Of a DNA stretch of 64,000 nucleotides, positions 46,250-55,459 are shown one piece after another (positions within the stretch are counted from its first letter, which is position 1; every line of letters starts with the position of its first letter). Position numbers and translations under genes: made by a program. The notes beneath the pieces were generated by a model that worked only from the letters and a program-made list of their open reading frames with translations, did not search any database and had not been told where the DNA came from. Source of the DNA: Burkholderia sp. USMB20 (GTDB taxonomy: Bacteria; Pseudomonadota; Gammaproteobacteria; Burkholderiales; Burkholderiaceae); assembly GCF_000949135.2 (NCBI RefSeq), contig NZ_JTAN02000005.1:399658-463657 (forward strand), read 5' to 3'.

Positions 46250-47411
46250 GGGAGCCTCGCGAACGCGTGATGGCCTTCAGGATAAGAGCGCGGTCGACCG
46301 AGCCGCAGTAGCAGCCGTCGTCGTCGACAACGGGCAGTGCATTCGGGCTCGCGACGACGCGCGCGACGACATGTTCGAGCGACGCATCGCGCCGGATGCT
46401 TTCGATCGGCCGCACCGACGGCGTGTCCTGACCGATCGCCTCGCGCGTGACGAAGCCGCGGATCTTGCGTGCGGCGTCGAGCACGAACGCATATTCGGCA
46501 CTGCCGTTCAGCGTCGCCGCGACGTTCGCGGCGTCGCACTTCGACATGGTCGGCACGGCGCCCGTCTGCATCAGGTCGCCCGCGGTCAGATAGCGGCTCG
46601 TGTCGATGCCGTCGAAGAACGCGCGCACGTAGTCGTCGGCCGGGTTCGCGATGATGTCCTGCGGCGTGCCGACCTGCACGAGCCGGCCGCCTTCCATGAT
46701 CGCGATGCGGTTGCCGATGCGCAGCGCCTCTTCCAAATCGTGCGACACGAACATGATCGTGCGGCGCTGTTCCTTCTGCAGTTGCAGCAGCACGTCCTGC
46801 ATTTCGCGGCGCTTGAGCGGATCGAGCGCGGAGAACGCCTCGTCCATGATCATCAGCGACGGGTTCACGGCCAGCGCGCGGGCCAGGCCGACGCGCTGCT
46901 GCATGCCGCCCGACAGCTCGGACGGCAGCTTGTGCGCGAACGGTGCGAGGCCGACCTGCTCGAGCACCTCCATCGCACGGCGTTCGCGTTCCTTCTTGCC
47001 GACGCCCGCGACCTCGAGGCCGAATGCGGCATTCGACACCACGGTGCGATGCGGCATCAGCGCGAACGACTGGAACACCATGCTCATGTCCTTGCGGCGC
47101 AGCGCGGTCAGCGCCGAGCGGCGTGCCGACGCGACATCGAGCCCGTCGATCAGCACCTTGCCGGCGCTCGGATCGACCAGCCGGTTCACGAGGCGGATCA
47201 GCGTGGATTTGCCGGAGCCGGACAGGCCCATCAGCACGAATATTTCGCCTTCCTGCACGTCGAACGATACGTTGTGCACACCGACGACCTGACCGGTACG
47301 CTTGAGCACATCGTCTTTCGTTGCGCCGGCGGCGAGCATGTCGAGCGCCTGCTGCGGGTTGCTTCCAAATACCTTGCACAGACCTTCGACTACGACCTTG
47401 GGGGCATCCAT
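46242..47411 (-). CDS. choV: Choline/betaine ABC transporter, ATPase with CBS tail
   Basis: This 389-aa protein has Walker A GLSGSGKST, signature LSGGMQQRVGLARAL, Walker B LMIMDEAFSALDP and VSHDLEEAL. The N-terminal extension (FGSNPQQALDMLAAGATKDDVL) and C-terminal CBS pair (about 290-385) are typical of ProV/ChoV ATPases, in which CBS domains sense ionic strength. ATG 47411 is the family start; an in-frame extension upstream has no domain. It is the first gene of choV-choW-gbdR-choX. Confidence 0.94.
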   Translation of the reverse strand: MDAPKVVVEGLCKVFGSNPQQALDMLAAGATKDDVLKRTGQVVGVHNVSFDVQEGEIFVLMGLSGSGKSTLIRLVNRLVDPSAGKVLIDGLDVASARRSALTALRRKDMSMVFQSFALMPHRTVVSNAAFGLEVAGVGKKERERRAMEVLEQVGLAPFAHKLPSELSGGMQQRVGLARALAVNPSLMIMDEAFSALDPLKRREMQDVLLQLQKEQRRTIMFVSHDLEEALRIGNRIAIMEGGRLVQVGTPQDIIANPADDYVRAFFDGIDTSRYLTAGDLMQTGAVPTMSKCDAANVAATLNGSAEYAFVLDAARKIRGFVTREAIGQDTPSVRPIESIRRDASLEHVVARVVASPNALPVVDDDGCYCGSVDRALILKAITRSRGSHV

Positions 47412-48010
47412 CGAAACCTTCTCCTCGTGTAGCGGGGACTCACGCGTGTGACTCAACGTGCCTACATAGTTGCCAGAAAAAACCCCGACCTGCCGACGAA
47501 TTACGACAAACGCTTGCGCAAATACGACACACCCCGCAGGCCCGCCCGGCGGGGCGCGGCGCTCGGCGGCCCCCGATTGCGGCAACGCAATACGCGCACA
47601 GCCAGCACCGGCGGGCATCGCGGGCGTGACTTGTGCGCAGCAGCGCGACGCGCGAGCGGCGGCGTTTTGCGACAACCCGCAAAAACCGCGCGTCGCTTTG
47701 CGACAATTCCACGTCCGATCGGGCCGTCTCGCCTGCCCGGCGCCGGCAAAAAGAATGGTCGTACGAAAACAGGCGCCGCGAACGCGCGACAGCCATGCTT
47801 CGCGACCCGCCCGCAACCCAGAAAATCCCCCATGGCCATTGTGATACATTCCGGCAAACACGCCGATCGCGACGTCGCCTTGCGCCTTGCGCGTGGCGCT
47901 GCGCCGGCAGTCCGCGCATGCCGGTTCGCCTGCCGGCCATGCGGAAACAGCCTCGATCGGGCCACGCGACGATCGAAGGACGATAACGAAATGAGAGAGG
48001 GAGCAAGGCG
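47412..48010. other. Divergent intergenic region, choV and DUF2339 gene
   Basis: 599 bp without a supportable gene. Direct repeats are visible: TACGACA at 47502 and 47523 (21 bp apart), and TTTGCGACAA at 47666 and 47697 (31 bp apart). AraC-type regulators such as GbdR bind direct half-sites about 21 bp apart, so these are candidate GbdR sites for choVW. AAGGAT- and GAGAGAGGGAG-like sequences near 47990-48005 are the probable ribosome-binding site of the next gene. Confidence 0.4.
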
Positions 48011-51000
48011 ATGAATTGGGCTTTTGCCGCAATCGGTTTCATCGTGGGCGGTATCGCCGCATTGTTCGGGGATTTCTCCGCCGCCAACGGCACGCTGCTC
48101 GGTGCGGCGGCCGGGTTCTGCATCGGCTACGCGCTGCAGCAACGCAAGCGCACGCACGGCGGTACGCCCCCCGACGCGTTCGCGATTTCCGCGACGCCGC
48201 AACCCGCTCCCGTGCCGCTCGCCGATCGCGTCGCGCGCCTCGAAGCGACGGTCGACGCGCTCACGCGCGAGCTCGACGTGCTGCGCGCCAGCTCGCCGGC
48301 GCGAAGGCCGGTGCCGCGACGACCGGCAGCGCCGCGCAGGTGCCGTCGACACCGCCCTCCACCATCACGCCGGCGCCCGCCGCGATCCCGCCTCGACCAT
48401 CCGTGCAGCCTGCGTCGCGAGCGCCGGCGTGCCGTCGTCGACGTCCGCGCCCGCTCCCGCGCGGCAGTCGCCATGCGGACGAGCGCCGCACCGGCCGCCG
48501 CCGGCGCACCGACGCGTGCGCCCGCAACGACCACGCCGCCGGCCCCACCCGCCCCGCCCGAACCCCGCGAATCCGGTATCGCCGAACGCGCGCTCCGCGC
48601 CGCGCGCGACTGGCTGCTCGGCGGCAACACGGTCGTGCGCGTCGGCATCATCGTGCTGTTCTTCGGCGTCGCGTTCCTGCTCAAGTACGCGGCCGACAAC
48701 GACATGCTGCCGATCGAATTCCGCCTGGCCGGCACGGCGCTCGCCGCGGCCGCGCTGCTCGCGATCGGCTGGCGCGTGCGTGCGCGCCGCGCGGCGTACG
48801 GTCTCGTGCTGCAGGGTGGCGGCATCGGCATCCTGTACCTGACGATCTTCGCCGCGACCAAGCTCTACACGCTGCTGCCGGTCGGCGCGGCGTTCCCGCT
48901 GATGGTCGCGGTGTGCGCGCTGAGCGCGTTCCTCGCGGTGAAGCAGAACGCGCTGCCGCTCGCGTTCATGGGCAGCGCGGGCGGCTTTCTCGCGCCGGTG
49001 CTGCTGTCGACCGGCCATGGCAGCCATGTCGCGCTGTTCAGCTACTACGCACTGCTGAACGCAGGCATCTTCGCGATCGCGTGGTTCAAGGCCTGGCGTC
49101 CGCTGAACCTGCTCGGCTTCGTGTTCACGTTCACGATCGGCTCGGCGTGGGGCGTGACGGCGTACCGCCCCGCGCTGTTCGCGACCACCGAGCCGTTCCT
49201 GATCCTGTTCTTCCTGATGTATGTCGGCATCGCGCTGCTGTACGCGGTGAAACGCGAGCTGGCGCTGCGCCACTATGTCGACGGCACGCTCGTGTTCGGC
49301 ACGCCGATCGTCGCGACCGCGCTGCAGGCGTCGCTCGTGAAGGACATGCCGTTCGGGCTAGCATGGAGCGCGGTCGCGCTGTCGGCGTTCTACGTCGCGA
49401 TCGCCGCCTGGCTCGCGCGGCGCCGCGATCGTCTCGCGCTGCTGTTCGAAGCGATGCTCGCGCTCGCGGTGATCTTCGCGACGCTCGCGGTGCCGCTCGC
49501 GTTCTCGGGCCCGACGACCAGTGCCGCGTGGGCGATCGAAGGCGCGGCGATCGTGTGGGTCGGCGTGCGCGAGAAGCGCCTTGCGCCGTTCGGCTTCGGC
49601 CTGCTGATGCAGATCGCCGCGGCCGGCGCATTCTTCACGAGCCTGCTCGGCCCGGCCGACACGAACACGCTGCCGGTGCTCAACAGCGCATACATCGCGA
49701 TGCTGCTGATCGCGCTCGCCGGGCTGTTCACGGGCTGGTGGCTGCACGGACGCGACGAAGCGCGCACGTGGCACGCGTGGATGCCGGACGTCGGCGCGGC
49801 CGCCGCGGCGTGGGGGCTGCTGTGGTGGCTGAGCGGCGGACTGCACGAGATCCTCGTCTACGCGGGCCGTCACGTCGACCTGCATGCGGACCGGTTCGTC
49901 GTCGACGCGACCGCGCTGTTCGCCGCCGGCACCGCGTGGCTCGCGCACGTCGCGCGCCGCAAGCTCGCGTGGCCGATCGCCGAATGGCCGGCGCTCGCGC
50001 TGACGCCGGTGCTCGCGCTGCTCGCGTTGCGCGCGTTCGATTCGCACGAGGCGCCGCTGTCGGGCATGGGCGCGTTCGCGTGGCCGATCGCCGTCATCGC
50101 ATGCTATGCACTGCTGCTGCGGCAGTCGCGCGGCACGGCGGCCGCCGGTCCGGCGGCGAGCGTGGCGGGCGCGACGGGCACGTCGGCCGTGGCGGCCATC
50201 CCCGCCCCCGTGATCGCGCCGCTGCACACGCTGATGTTCTGGACGTTGTGCGGGCTGTTCTCGCTCGAGGGCTTCTCGCGCCTGCGTGCGTTCGTCCCCG
50301 AAGGCGCGTGGAGCTGGAGCGCGTGGGCCTACGGTTTCGGCGCGCTGCTTCTGCTGGTGTCGGGCCCCGGCTCGCGCCTGCGCTGGCCGGTCGCCGCGTT
50401 CCCGCGCGCGTATCAGGTATGGGGGGCCGCGCCGCTCGCCGCGCTGCTGTGGCTGTGGAGCATCGCCAGCGTGACGAGCGACGGCGATGCGTCGCCGCTG
50501 TTCTGGCTGCCGCTGCTCAATCCGCTGGACGTCGCGCAACTGCTGATCTTCGTCGCGTTCGCCACCTGGCTGCGCCGCCTGAAGACGCTCGGGGTCACCT
50601 GGCATCCGCTGGCGGCCGACCTCGCCGCGCTCGCGACCGTGTTCCTGTGGTTCAACGCGCTGCTGCTGCGCACGCTGCATCAGCGTTTCCACCTGGCCTA
50701 CGACATCGACACCGTGCTGTCGTCGTTCGGCATCCAGCAGGTGTTCATGGTCGGCTGGAGCCTGTTCGCATTCGCCGGCATGTGGCTGACGCGCCGCAAC
50801 GGCATCGCGCGCGTGTGCGCGCTGGCGTCGCTGCCGCTGATCGTCGTGATGTGGGCCTGGACCTTCTACGCGAACTTCACGCAGGACGGCGGCAGCTGGG
50901 CGCGCATTCCTCTGCTCAATCCGCTCGACCTCGTGCTGGTGGTGGTCTATGCGCTCGCCGCGTCGTGGTTCGTGCGCGCACGCACGCTCGGCTGGCCGTT

Positions 51001-51406
51001 CGACAACTATCGCGTCGAACTGCTCGGCGCGGCCGGCGCAACGGCCTTCCTGTGGCTGAACGCGATCCTGCTGCGCACGCTGCATCACTGGACCGGCGTG
51101 CCGTACGCATTCGACGCGATGGCGGAATCGACGCTCGTTCAGGCGTCGGTCTCCGTGTACTGGACGCTCTGCGCGCTCGCGACGATGATCTGGGCCACGC
51201 GCCGCGGCTTGCGTCCGCTGTGGTTCGTCGGCGCCGCGCTCCTCGCGCTCACGGTGATCAAGCTGTTCCTGTTCGACCTGTCGCACGTCACCGGCATCGA
51301 ACGCATCGTGTCGTTCATCGGCATCGGCATCCTGCTGCTGTTGATCGGCTATTTCTCGCCGCTGCCGCCGAAGGCCGCGGCCCAACCGGGCGACACCCAA
51401 CCATGA
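48011..51406 (+). CDS. DUF2339 multi-TM membrane protein
   Basis: This 1131-aa protein starts MNWAFAAIGFIVGGIAALFGD and has some 25 or more TM helices, with the DUF2339 core from about residue 190 (DWLLGGNTVVRVGIIVLFFGVAFLLKYA ... LQGGGIGILYLTIFAATKLY). Residues about 97-155 are an Arg/Pro-rich linker that reads oddly; the other two frames give a normal Ala/Pro/Thr linker (48300-48470), so compensating frameshifts are likely here. The C-terminus overlaps the DUF3999 gene by 4 nt. The DUF2339-DUF3999 pair is conserved in proteobacteria; the function is unknown, perhaps envelope-related. Confidence 0.85.
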   Translation: MNWAFAAIGFIVGGIAALFGDFSAANGTLLGAAAGFCIGYALQQRKRTHGGTPPDAFAISATPQPAPVPLADRVARLEATVDALTRELDVLRASSPARRPVPRRPAAPRRCRRHRPPPSRRRPPRSRLDHPCSLRRERRRAVVDVRARSRAAVAMRTSAAPAAAGAPTRAPATTTPPAPPAPPEPRESGIAERALRAARDWLLGGNTVVRVGIIVLFFGVAFLLKYAADNDMLPIEFRLAGTALAAAALLAIGWRVRARRAAYGLVLQGGGIGILYLTIFAATKLYTLLPVGAAFPLMVAVCALSAFLAVKQNALPLAFMGSAGGFLAPVLLSTGHGSHVALFSYYALLNAGIFAIAWFKAWRPLNLLGFVFTFTIGSAWGVTAYRPALFATTEPFLILFFLMYVGIALLYAVKRELALRHYVDGTLVFGTPIVATALQASLVKDMPFGLAWSAVALSAFYVAIAAWLARRRDRLALLFEAMLALAVIFATLAVPLAFSGPTTSAAWAIEGAAIVWVGVREKRLAPFGFGLLMQIAAAGAFFTSLLGPADTNTLPVLNSAYIAMLLIALAGLFTGWWLHGRDEARTWHAWMPDVGAAAAAWGLLWWLSGGLHEILVYAGRHVDLHADRFVVDATALFAAGTAWLAHVARRKLAWPIAEWPALALTPVLALLALRAFDSHEAPLSGMGAFAWPIAVIACYALLLRQSRGTAAAGPAASVAGATGTSAVAAIPAPVIAPLHTLMFWTLCGLFSLEGFSRLRAFVPEGAWSWSAWAYGFGALLLLVSGPGSRLRWPVAAFPRAYQVWGAAPLAALLWLWSIASVTSDGDASPLFWLPLLNPLDVAQLLIFVAFATWLRRLKTLGVTWHPLAADLAALATVFLWFNALLLRTLHQRFHLAYDIDTVLSSFGIQQVFMVGWSLFAFAGMWLTRRNGIARVCALASLPLIVVMWAWTFYANFTQDGGSWARIPLLNPLDLVLVVVYALAASWFVRARTLGWPFDNYRVELLGAAGATAFLWLNAILLRTLHHWTGVPYAFDAMAESTLVQASVSVYWTLCALATMIWATRRGLRPLWFVGAALLALTVIKLFLFDLSHVTGIERIVSFIGIGILLLLIGYFSPLPPKAAAQPGDTQP

Positions 51407-52754
51407 AACGACTCGCAGCCCTGCTCGGCCTGAGCCTGCTGACGTCGTTCGCGACGGCCGACGGCGCACCCGGCGCGGAACGCGTCGCGCGGCGCTTCTC
51501 GCTCGATCTTGACGGCAGCGCCGCGTATTACCAGCTCACCGTGCCGCAGGCCGTCTATGCGGCCAGCCGGCGCGACGATCTCGGCGACGTGCGCGTGTTC
51601 AACGGCGCCGGCGAGCCCGTGCCGTATTCGCTCGATGCGCCTGCGGCGGCCGCCGTGCCGCCGGCGCGCACGCCGGTGCACTGGTTCCCGCTGCCGCCCG
51701 CGCGCGCCGACGACGGTCAGGCGCCGCTCGGCGTGTCGGTCGCGCCGGACGGCTCGCTGCGCGCGGCCGTCACCGCACCGGCTCGCGCGAAGCATGCGGC
51801 CGATCTCGTCGACCTGTCGCATGCGGACGGCGAGGTCGACGCGCTGCTCGTGCATGTGAGCGACGACAGCTACCAGGGCCGTGTCGCCGTCGAAGCGAGC
51901 GACGACCTGCGCAGCTGGCGCTCGCTCGGCAGCACGCAACTGCTGAAGGTCGGCCGCGGCGGCGACCTGCTGGTGCAGGAACGCATCGCGCTCGAGGGCG
52001 CGGGGCCGCGCTACCTGCGGCTCGACTGGCTCGACGGCGCGCCCGCGATCGGATCGATCGAGATCGAAACGCAACCGCACGATGCGCGCACGACGGACTC
52101 CGCTGCCGTGCCGCGTCAATGGCGCGCTGCCGTACACGTGCGGGCCGGCGGCGCGCCCGGCGAGTATCTGTTCGATACCGACGGCGCCTATCCGGTCGAC
52201 CGCGTGCGCATCGACCTGCCGCAACCGAATACGGTTGCGCGCGCAACGCTGCAGAGTCGCCCCGACGCGCAGGCGCCGTGGCGCGAGGTCGCCGGTGCCG
52301 TGCTGTTCCGGCTGCAGGGCAAGGCGGGCGAGCAGCGCAACCGCCGCTGGCGTTTGCGTCGAATCCCGATCGCGCGTGGCGAATCGTCGTCGACATGCGC
52401 AACGGCGGGCTCGGCGGCGGCCAGCCGGCCGTCGCGGTCGGCTGGCATCCGGCCGCCCTGACCTTCGTGGCGCGCGGCACGCCGCCGTTCACGCTCGGTG
52501 TCGGCAATGCGTCGCTGCCGTCGTCGGCCGTGAGCCGCGATGCGCTGCTGGTCGGAATGGCGCCGGAGGTGCGGCCCGCGCGCGTCGGTGCGGCGCTGCC
52601 GGCGTCGGCGGTCCCGCCCGGGCCCGCAGCCGATACGGATGCGGCCCGCCGTTACGTGCTGTGGGGTGCGCTGGTCGTCGCGGTCGGCGTGCTCGGCACG
52701 ATCGCATGGCGCCTCGCACGCGGCGGCGGCGACACGCCTGCTCGCGACGAGTAG
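51403..52754 (+). pseudogene. DUF3999 family protein, frameshifted
   Basis: The N-terminal ~310 codons (MKRLAALLGLSLLTSF signal; FSLDLDGSAAYYQLTVPQAVY; YPVDRVRIDLPQPNTVA) are in one frame, which stops at 52461 after nonsense. From about 52340 the next frame resumes family-like sequence (PPLAFASNPDRAWRIVV ... VARGTPPFTLGVGNAS) and ends with a TM helix (YVLWGALVVAVGVLGTIAWRLA) at 52754. A single-base change near 52335-52345 would restore one ~450-aa exported, C-terminally anchored DUF3999 protein. Sequence error and real decay cannot be told apart from the window. Confidence 0.8.
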
Positions 52755-52782
52755 GACCACGCCACCACGCCGGTACACCGAA

Positions 52783-53655
52783 TCAGGCCGGTGCCGCGCG
52801 CACCGTTTGCACCGTTTGCACCGTTTGCACCGTTTGCACCGTTTGCACCGTTTGCACCGTTTGCACCGTTTGCACCGTTCGCGCCGCGACGCGGCCGTGC
52901 GGACGCGGACGCCACGGCGACGAGCGGCAGCTGGCCGCGCCGGCCGCCCCCATCGCCGGCGAGCGCGTACCGCGACGCGCACGCCAGTCGGCCCGGATCG
53001 CCGCGATCGCGCGAAGCGCCCATGATTGCGCCATCACGACAGGCCGCACGCCCCGCCGCGATGCCGGCGACATGCGACGCGCGACGCATGCAACGGGACG
53101 CCTGCACAGGATCGCGCTGTCATAGCGCTTGCCGGCGAAGCGCACGATATCGACGACGTCGAAGCCCTGGGCCCGGTAGAACGCCAGCAGATGCGACGCG
53201 GGATGCGGCGTATCGAGCGCGAGCAGCGAATAACCGCGCAACGCGGCCCACTGCCCGGCAAACGCGAGCAGCGTCGCACCGATCCCGCCGCCTTGCCAGC
53301 CGGGATCGACGGCCACCTGCCGCACGCTCGCGACGCCGTCGCGACGGTACAGCGAACACGGCGACGACGGATCGGTGGCGTAGAGCGTCATCGTGCCGAC
53401 GACGCGACCGCCCGACACCGCGACATGGCATTCACCCGCTTCCGCGCGGCGACGCGTGACCTCCTCGGCCTGGTCGACACACGTACAGTTGAGCCCCATC
53501 GCGCCGAGTCGCGCGAACGCACGGTGCAGCAGCGCGGTGAGCTGCGTGTAGCTGTCGACTGCCGGATCGAAGCGCCGCACGATGACCCGGTCGGCGCGCA
53601 CGGCAGGCGGCGCGGCGGGTGAACGTTCGGCGATCGTGTTCCGGGATATCGACAT
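52783..53655 (-). CDS. GNAT-family N-acetyltransferase with repeat-bearing tail
   Basis: The N-terminal ~185 residues form a GNAT domain: VIVRRFDPAVDSYTQL, HVAVSGGRVVGTMTLYA, and the acetyl-CoA loop VRQVAVDPGWQGGGIGATLL, ending near KRYDSAILCRRP. The frame then stays open for about 100 more residues of unrelated Arg/Ala-rich sequence and a (Thr-Val-Gln)n tail encoded by the 9-bp repeat at 52800-52880. A normal GNAT would stop near 53105, so the tail may be a lost-stop extension or the true coding end may differ. The substrate is unknown. Confidence 0.75.
   Translation of the reverse strand: MSISRNTIAERSPAAPPAVRADRVIVRRFDPAVDSYTQLTALLHRAFARLGAMGLNCTCVDQAEEVTRRRAEAGECHVAVSGGRVVGTMTLYATDPSSPCSLYRRDGVASVRQVAVDPGWQGGGIGATLLAFAGQWAALRGYSLLALDTPHPASHLLAFYRAQGFDVVDIVRFAGKRYDSAILCRRPVACVARRMSPASRRGVRPVVMAQSWALRAIAAIRADWRARRGTRSPAMGAAGAASCRSSPWRPRPHGRVAARTVQTVQTVQTVQTVQTVQTVQTVQTVRAAPA
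52800..52880. repeat. 9-bp tandem repeat, nine units
   Basis: Eight perfect GCACCGTTT units are followed by one GCACCGTTC. The unit length is a multiple of three, so copy-number change keeps the frame of any gene reading through it. It lies between the DUF3999 gene and the GNAT domain. Confidence 0.95.
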
Positions 53656-53977
53656 GGCAGCGCTCCGTGGTCAGGATGACCGAAGTCTAGGAGCGCGCCG
53701 CGAGGCGTCGCAAGAAAAAATGTCGTAAAAAAGACGAGAAATCGAAGCGAGGCGATGGCGCGGCGGTGTGCATTTTCATGCGTTCGGCGCCTTCGGACCC
53801 GTGGTCGCACATACCGATCGTTGTGCCTGCAAGCAATACGTGACGCGCACTTCGTCGCCGACACCATGCCGCGCGATTCCGGACTCGCGATGCCCCGCGC
53901 GAGCGCCCCGCATCGTCGTTGACACACCCGGCGACGCGCTCCAGACTCGCTGATCCTCCACCGCACCGCGAGCACCC
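53656..53977. other. Intergenic region between GNAT and NIPSNAP genes
   Basis: 322 bp without a supportable gene. On the minus strand an A/T-rich patch (near 53710-53735, with TTTTTTACGACATTTTTTC) just upstream of the GNAT start probably contains its promoter. Nothing else is recognised. Confidence 0.35.
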
Positions 53978-54283
53978 ATGGTCACCTGCTTCCTTCGCTA
54001 CGTCATCGATCCGTACAAACTCGAGCAGTTCGAAATCTACGGCAAGATGTGGATTCCGCTCGTCGAGCAATTCGGCGGCACGCACCACGGCTACTTCCTG
54101 CCTTCCGAGGGCGCCAGCAACATCGCGCTCGCGATGTTCTCGTTCCCGAGTCTCGCCGAGTACGAGCGCTATCGCAAACGCTCGAAGGCCGATCCCGCGT
54201 GCCAGGCCGCGTTCCGGTATGCAGAGGAAACGCGCTGCATCGTCAGCTACGAGCGCAGCTTCTTCCGGCCGGTGTTCGAGTAA
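53978..54283 (+). CDS. NIPSNAP family protein
   Basis: This 101-aa protein has the NIPSNAP pattern: FLRYVIDPYKLEQFEIYGKMWIPLVEQFGG at the start, HGYFLPSEGASNIALAMFSFPSLAEYERYR, then ending RSFFRPVF. It is a ferredoxin-like dimeric fold; bacterial members are of unknown role, some near stress or redox genes. The sRNA terminator hairpin lies 43 bp downstream on the other strand. Confidence 0.9.
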   Translation: MVTCFLRYVIDPYKLEQFEIYGKMWIPLVEQFGGTHHGYFLPSEGASNIALAMFSFPSLAEYERYRKRSKADPACQAAFRYAEETRCIVSYERSFFRPVFE

Positions 54284-54317
54284 CCCCGCGCATCGCGCCC
54301 CCTTTCCGGCGCCGGAC

Positions 54318-54387
54318 GAAAAAAAGCCCCGCCTGCATCCGCGCGGCGGGGCCAACCCATGTCAGTAGAGACATTTATGGAGGAGAC
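54318..54387 (-). ncRNA. Candidate ~70-nt small RNA with anti-Shine-Dalgarno 5' end
   Basis: On the minus strand a promoter (54394-54422) predicts a start at about 54387. The transcript would begin GUCUCCUCCAUAAAU, form a small hairpin (AUGUC / GACAU, 54359-54374), then a strong terminator (GGCGGGG-type stem, 54326-54352: GGCCCCGCC loop GGCGGGGC) ending in seven U. No gene on that strand precedes the terminator, so it is not a gene end. CUCCUCC at the 5' end is complementary to Shine-Dalgarno sequences, a known sRNA seed type. Confidence 0.6.
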
Positions 54388-54393
54388 GGGCCC

Positions 54394-54422
54394 ATCTTAT
54401 CGAGCGCGGCTCGCCGTCCCAA
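54394..54422 (-). promoter_or_regulatory. Sigma-70 promoter of the candidate sRNA
   Basis: On the minus strand TTGGGA (complement of 54417-54422) and TAAGAT (complement of 54394-54399) are separated by exactly 17 bp. Four of six bases match consensus in each hexamer. Confidence 0.5.
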
Positions 54423-54584
54423 CCAAGCATTTCTGCTATCCATCTGCGTCGCCGCGCGCACGCGCGCCCCGCGTGCCTGGCATATCGATAGAACGAAAAG
54501 TCGTTTTCAGAGTGGCGGCGGGGTCGTTACCATCTGGTTTTAAGCCTGTGCTTAGCCGGGCAAGCCATCCCCAAGGAGCGCCCT

Positions 54585-55235
54585 TTGACTGCATTCGACC
54601 AACACCGCCGCCCGTTCGTGGTCGGCATCGGCGGCACCACCCGGGCCGCATCGTCGACCGAGCGCGCACTGTCGTTCGCGCTGCGCGGCGCGCAAGCCGC
54701 CGGCGCACGCACGCGCCTGTTCGACGGCCCGTTCCTGCATACGCTGCCGCACTACGCCCCCGAACACAAGACGCTGACCGACGCGCAGCGAGAACTGATC
54801 GACACCGTGCGCGAAGCCGACGCGATCATCATCGCGACGCCCGGCTATCACGGCGGCGTGTCCGGCCTCGTGAAGAACGCGCTCGACACGCTCGAGGAAC
54901 TGCGCGCCGACGAGCGCCCGTACCTCGACGGTCGCGCGGTCGGCCTGATCGTCACGGCCTACGGCTGGCAAGCCGCCGGCACCGTGCTGACGTCGCTCCG
55001 GTCGATCGTCCACGCGCTGCGCGGCTGGCCGACCCCGTTCGGCGCCACCGTGAACACGCTCGAAACGCGCTTCGAAAGCGCCGACAGCTGCTCGGATCCG
55101 AAGGTCGTCGCACAGCTCGAGACCGTCGGCTCGCAGGCAGCCGAATTCGCGCTCGCGTTCGCATCGCATCGCGCGGCCACGCACGCCGCATCGGTCGACG
55201 CGCTCGCGCCCGTGCTGAAGATCGCCAACCAGTAA
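54585..55235 (+). CDS. NADPH-dependent FMN reductase
   Basis: This 216-aa flavodoxin-like protein uses a TTG start (54585), 8 nt after AAGGAG. The phosphate-binding loop is GIGGTTRAASSTERAL, and the flavin motif TPGYHGGVSGLVKNALDTLEEL is typical of SsuE/ChrR-type reductases. It reduces FMN or quinones with NADPH. It stands alone, with the sRNA region upstream. Confidence 0.9.
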   Translation: MTAFDQHRRPFVVGIGGTTRAASSTERALSFALRGAQAAGARTRLFDGPFLHTLPHYAPEHKTLTDAQRELIDTVREADAIIIATPGYHGGVSGLVKNALDTLEELRADERPYLDGRAVGLIVTAYGWQAAGTVLTSLRSIVHALRGWPTPFGATVNTLETRFESADSCSDPKVVAQLETVGSQAAEFALAFASHRAATHAASVDALAPVLKIANQ

Positions 55236-55459
55236 TCCCCGCCTCCCCGCAGCCCGCGCCCGGCCGACGACGTTCGCCGCGCGCGGGCTGCGCGCATCCG
55301 GCCGTCCGGCGCGCATCGCAGCGCTGCCGCCTGCTTCATGTCGGCGCCCCACCCCGATAACGATCCGGCCCGCCACGTGATTTGCATTGGCCGAAAGATT
55401 GGTTCACGCGGGCCGCGGGTTTTCGTACGCTGAAAGCCCGAACCTTCCATGCGCACGCC

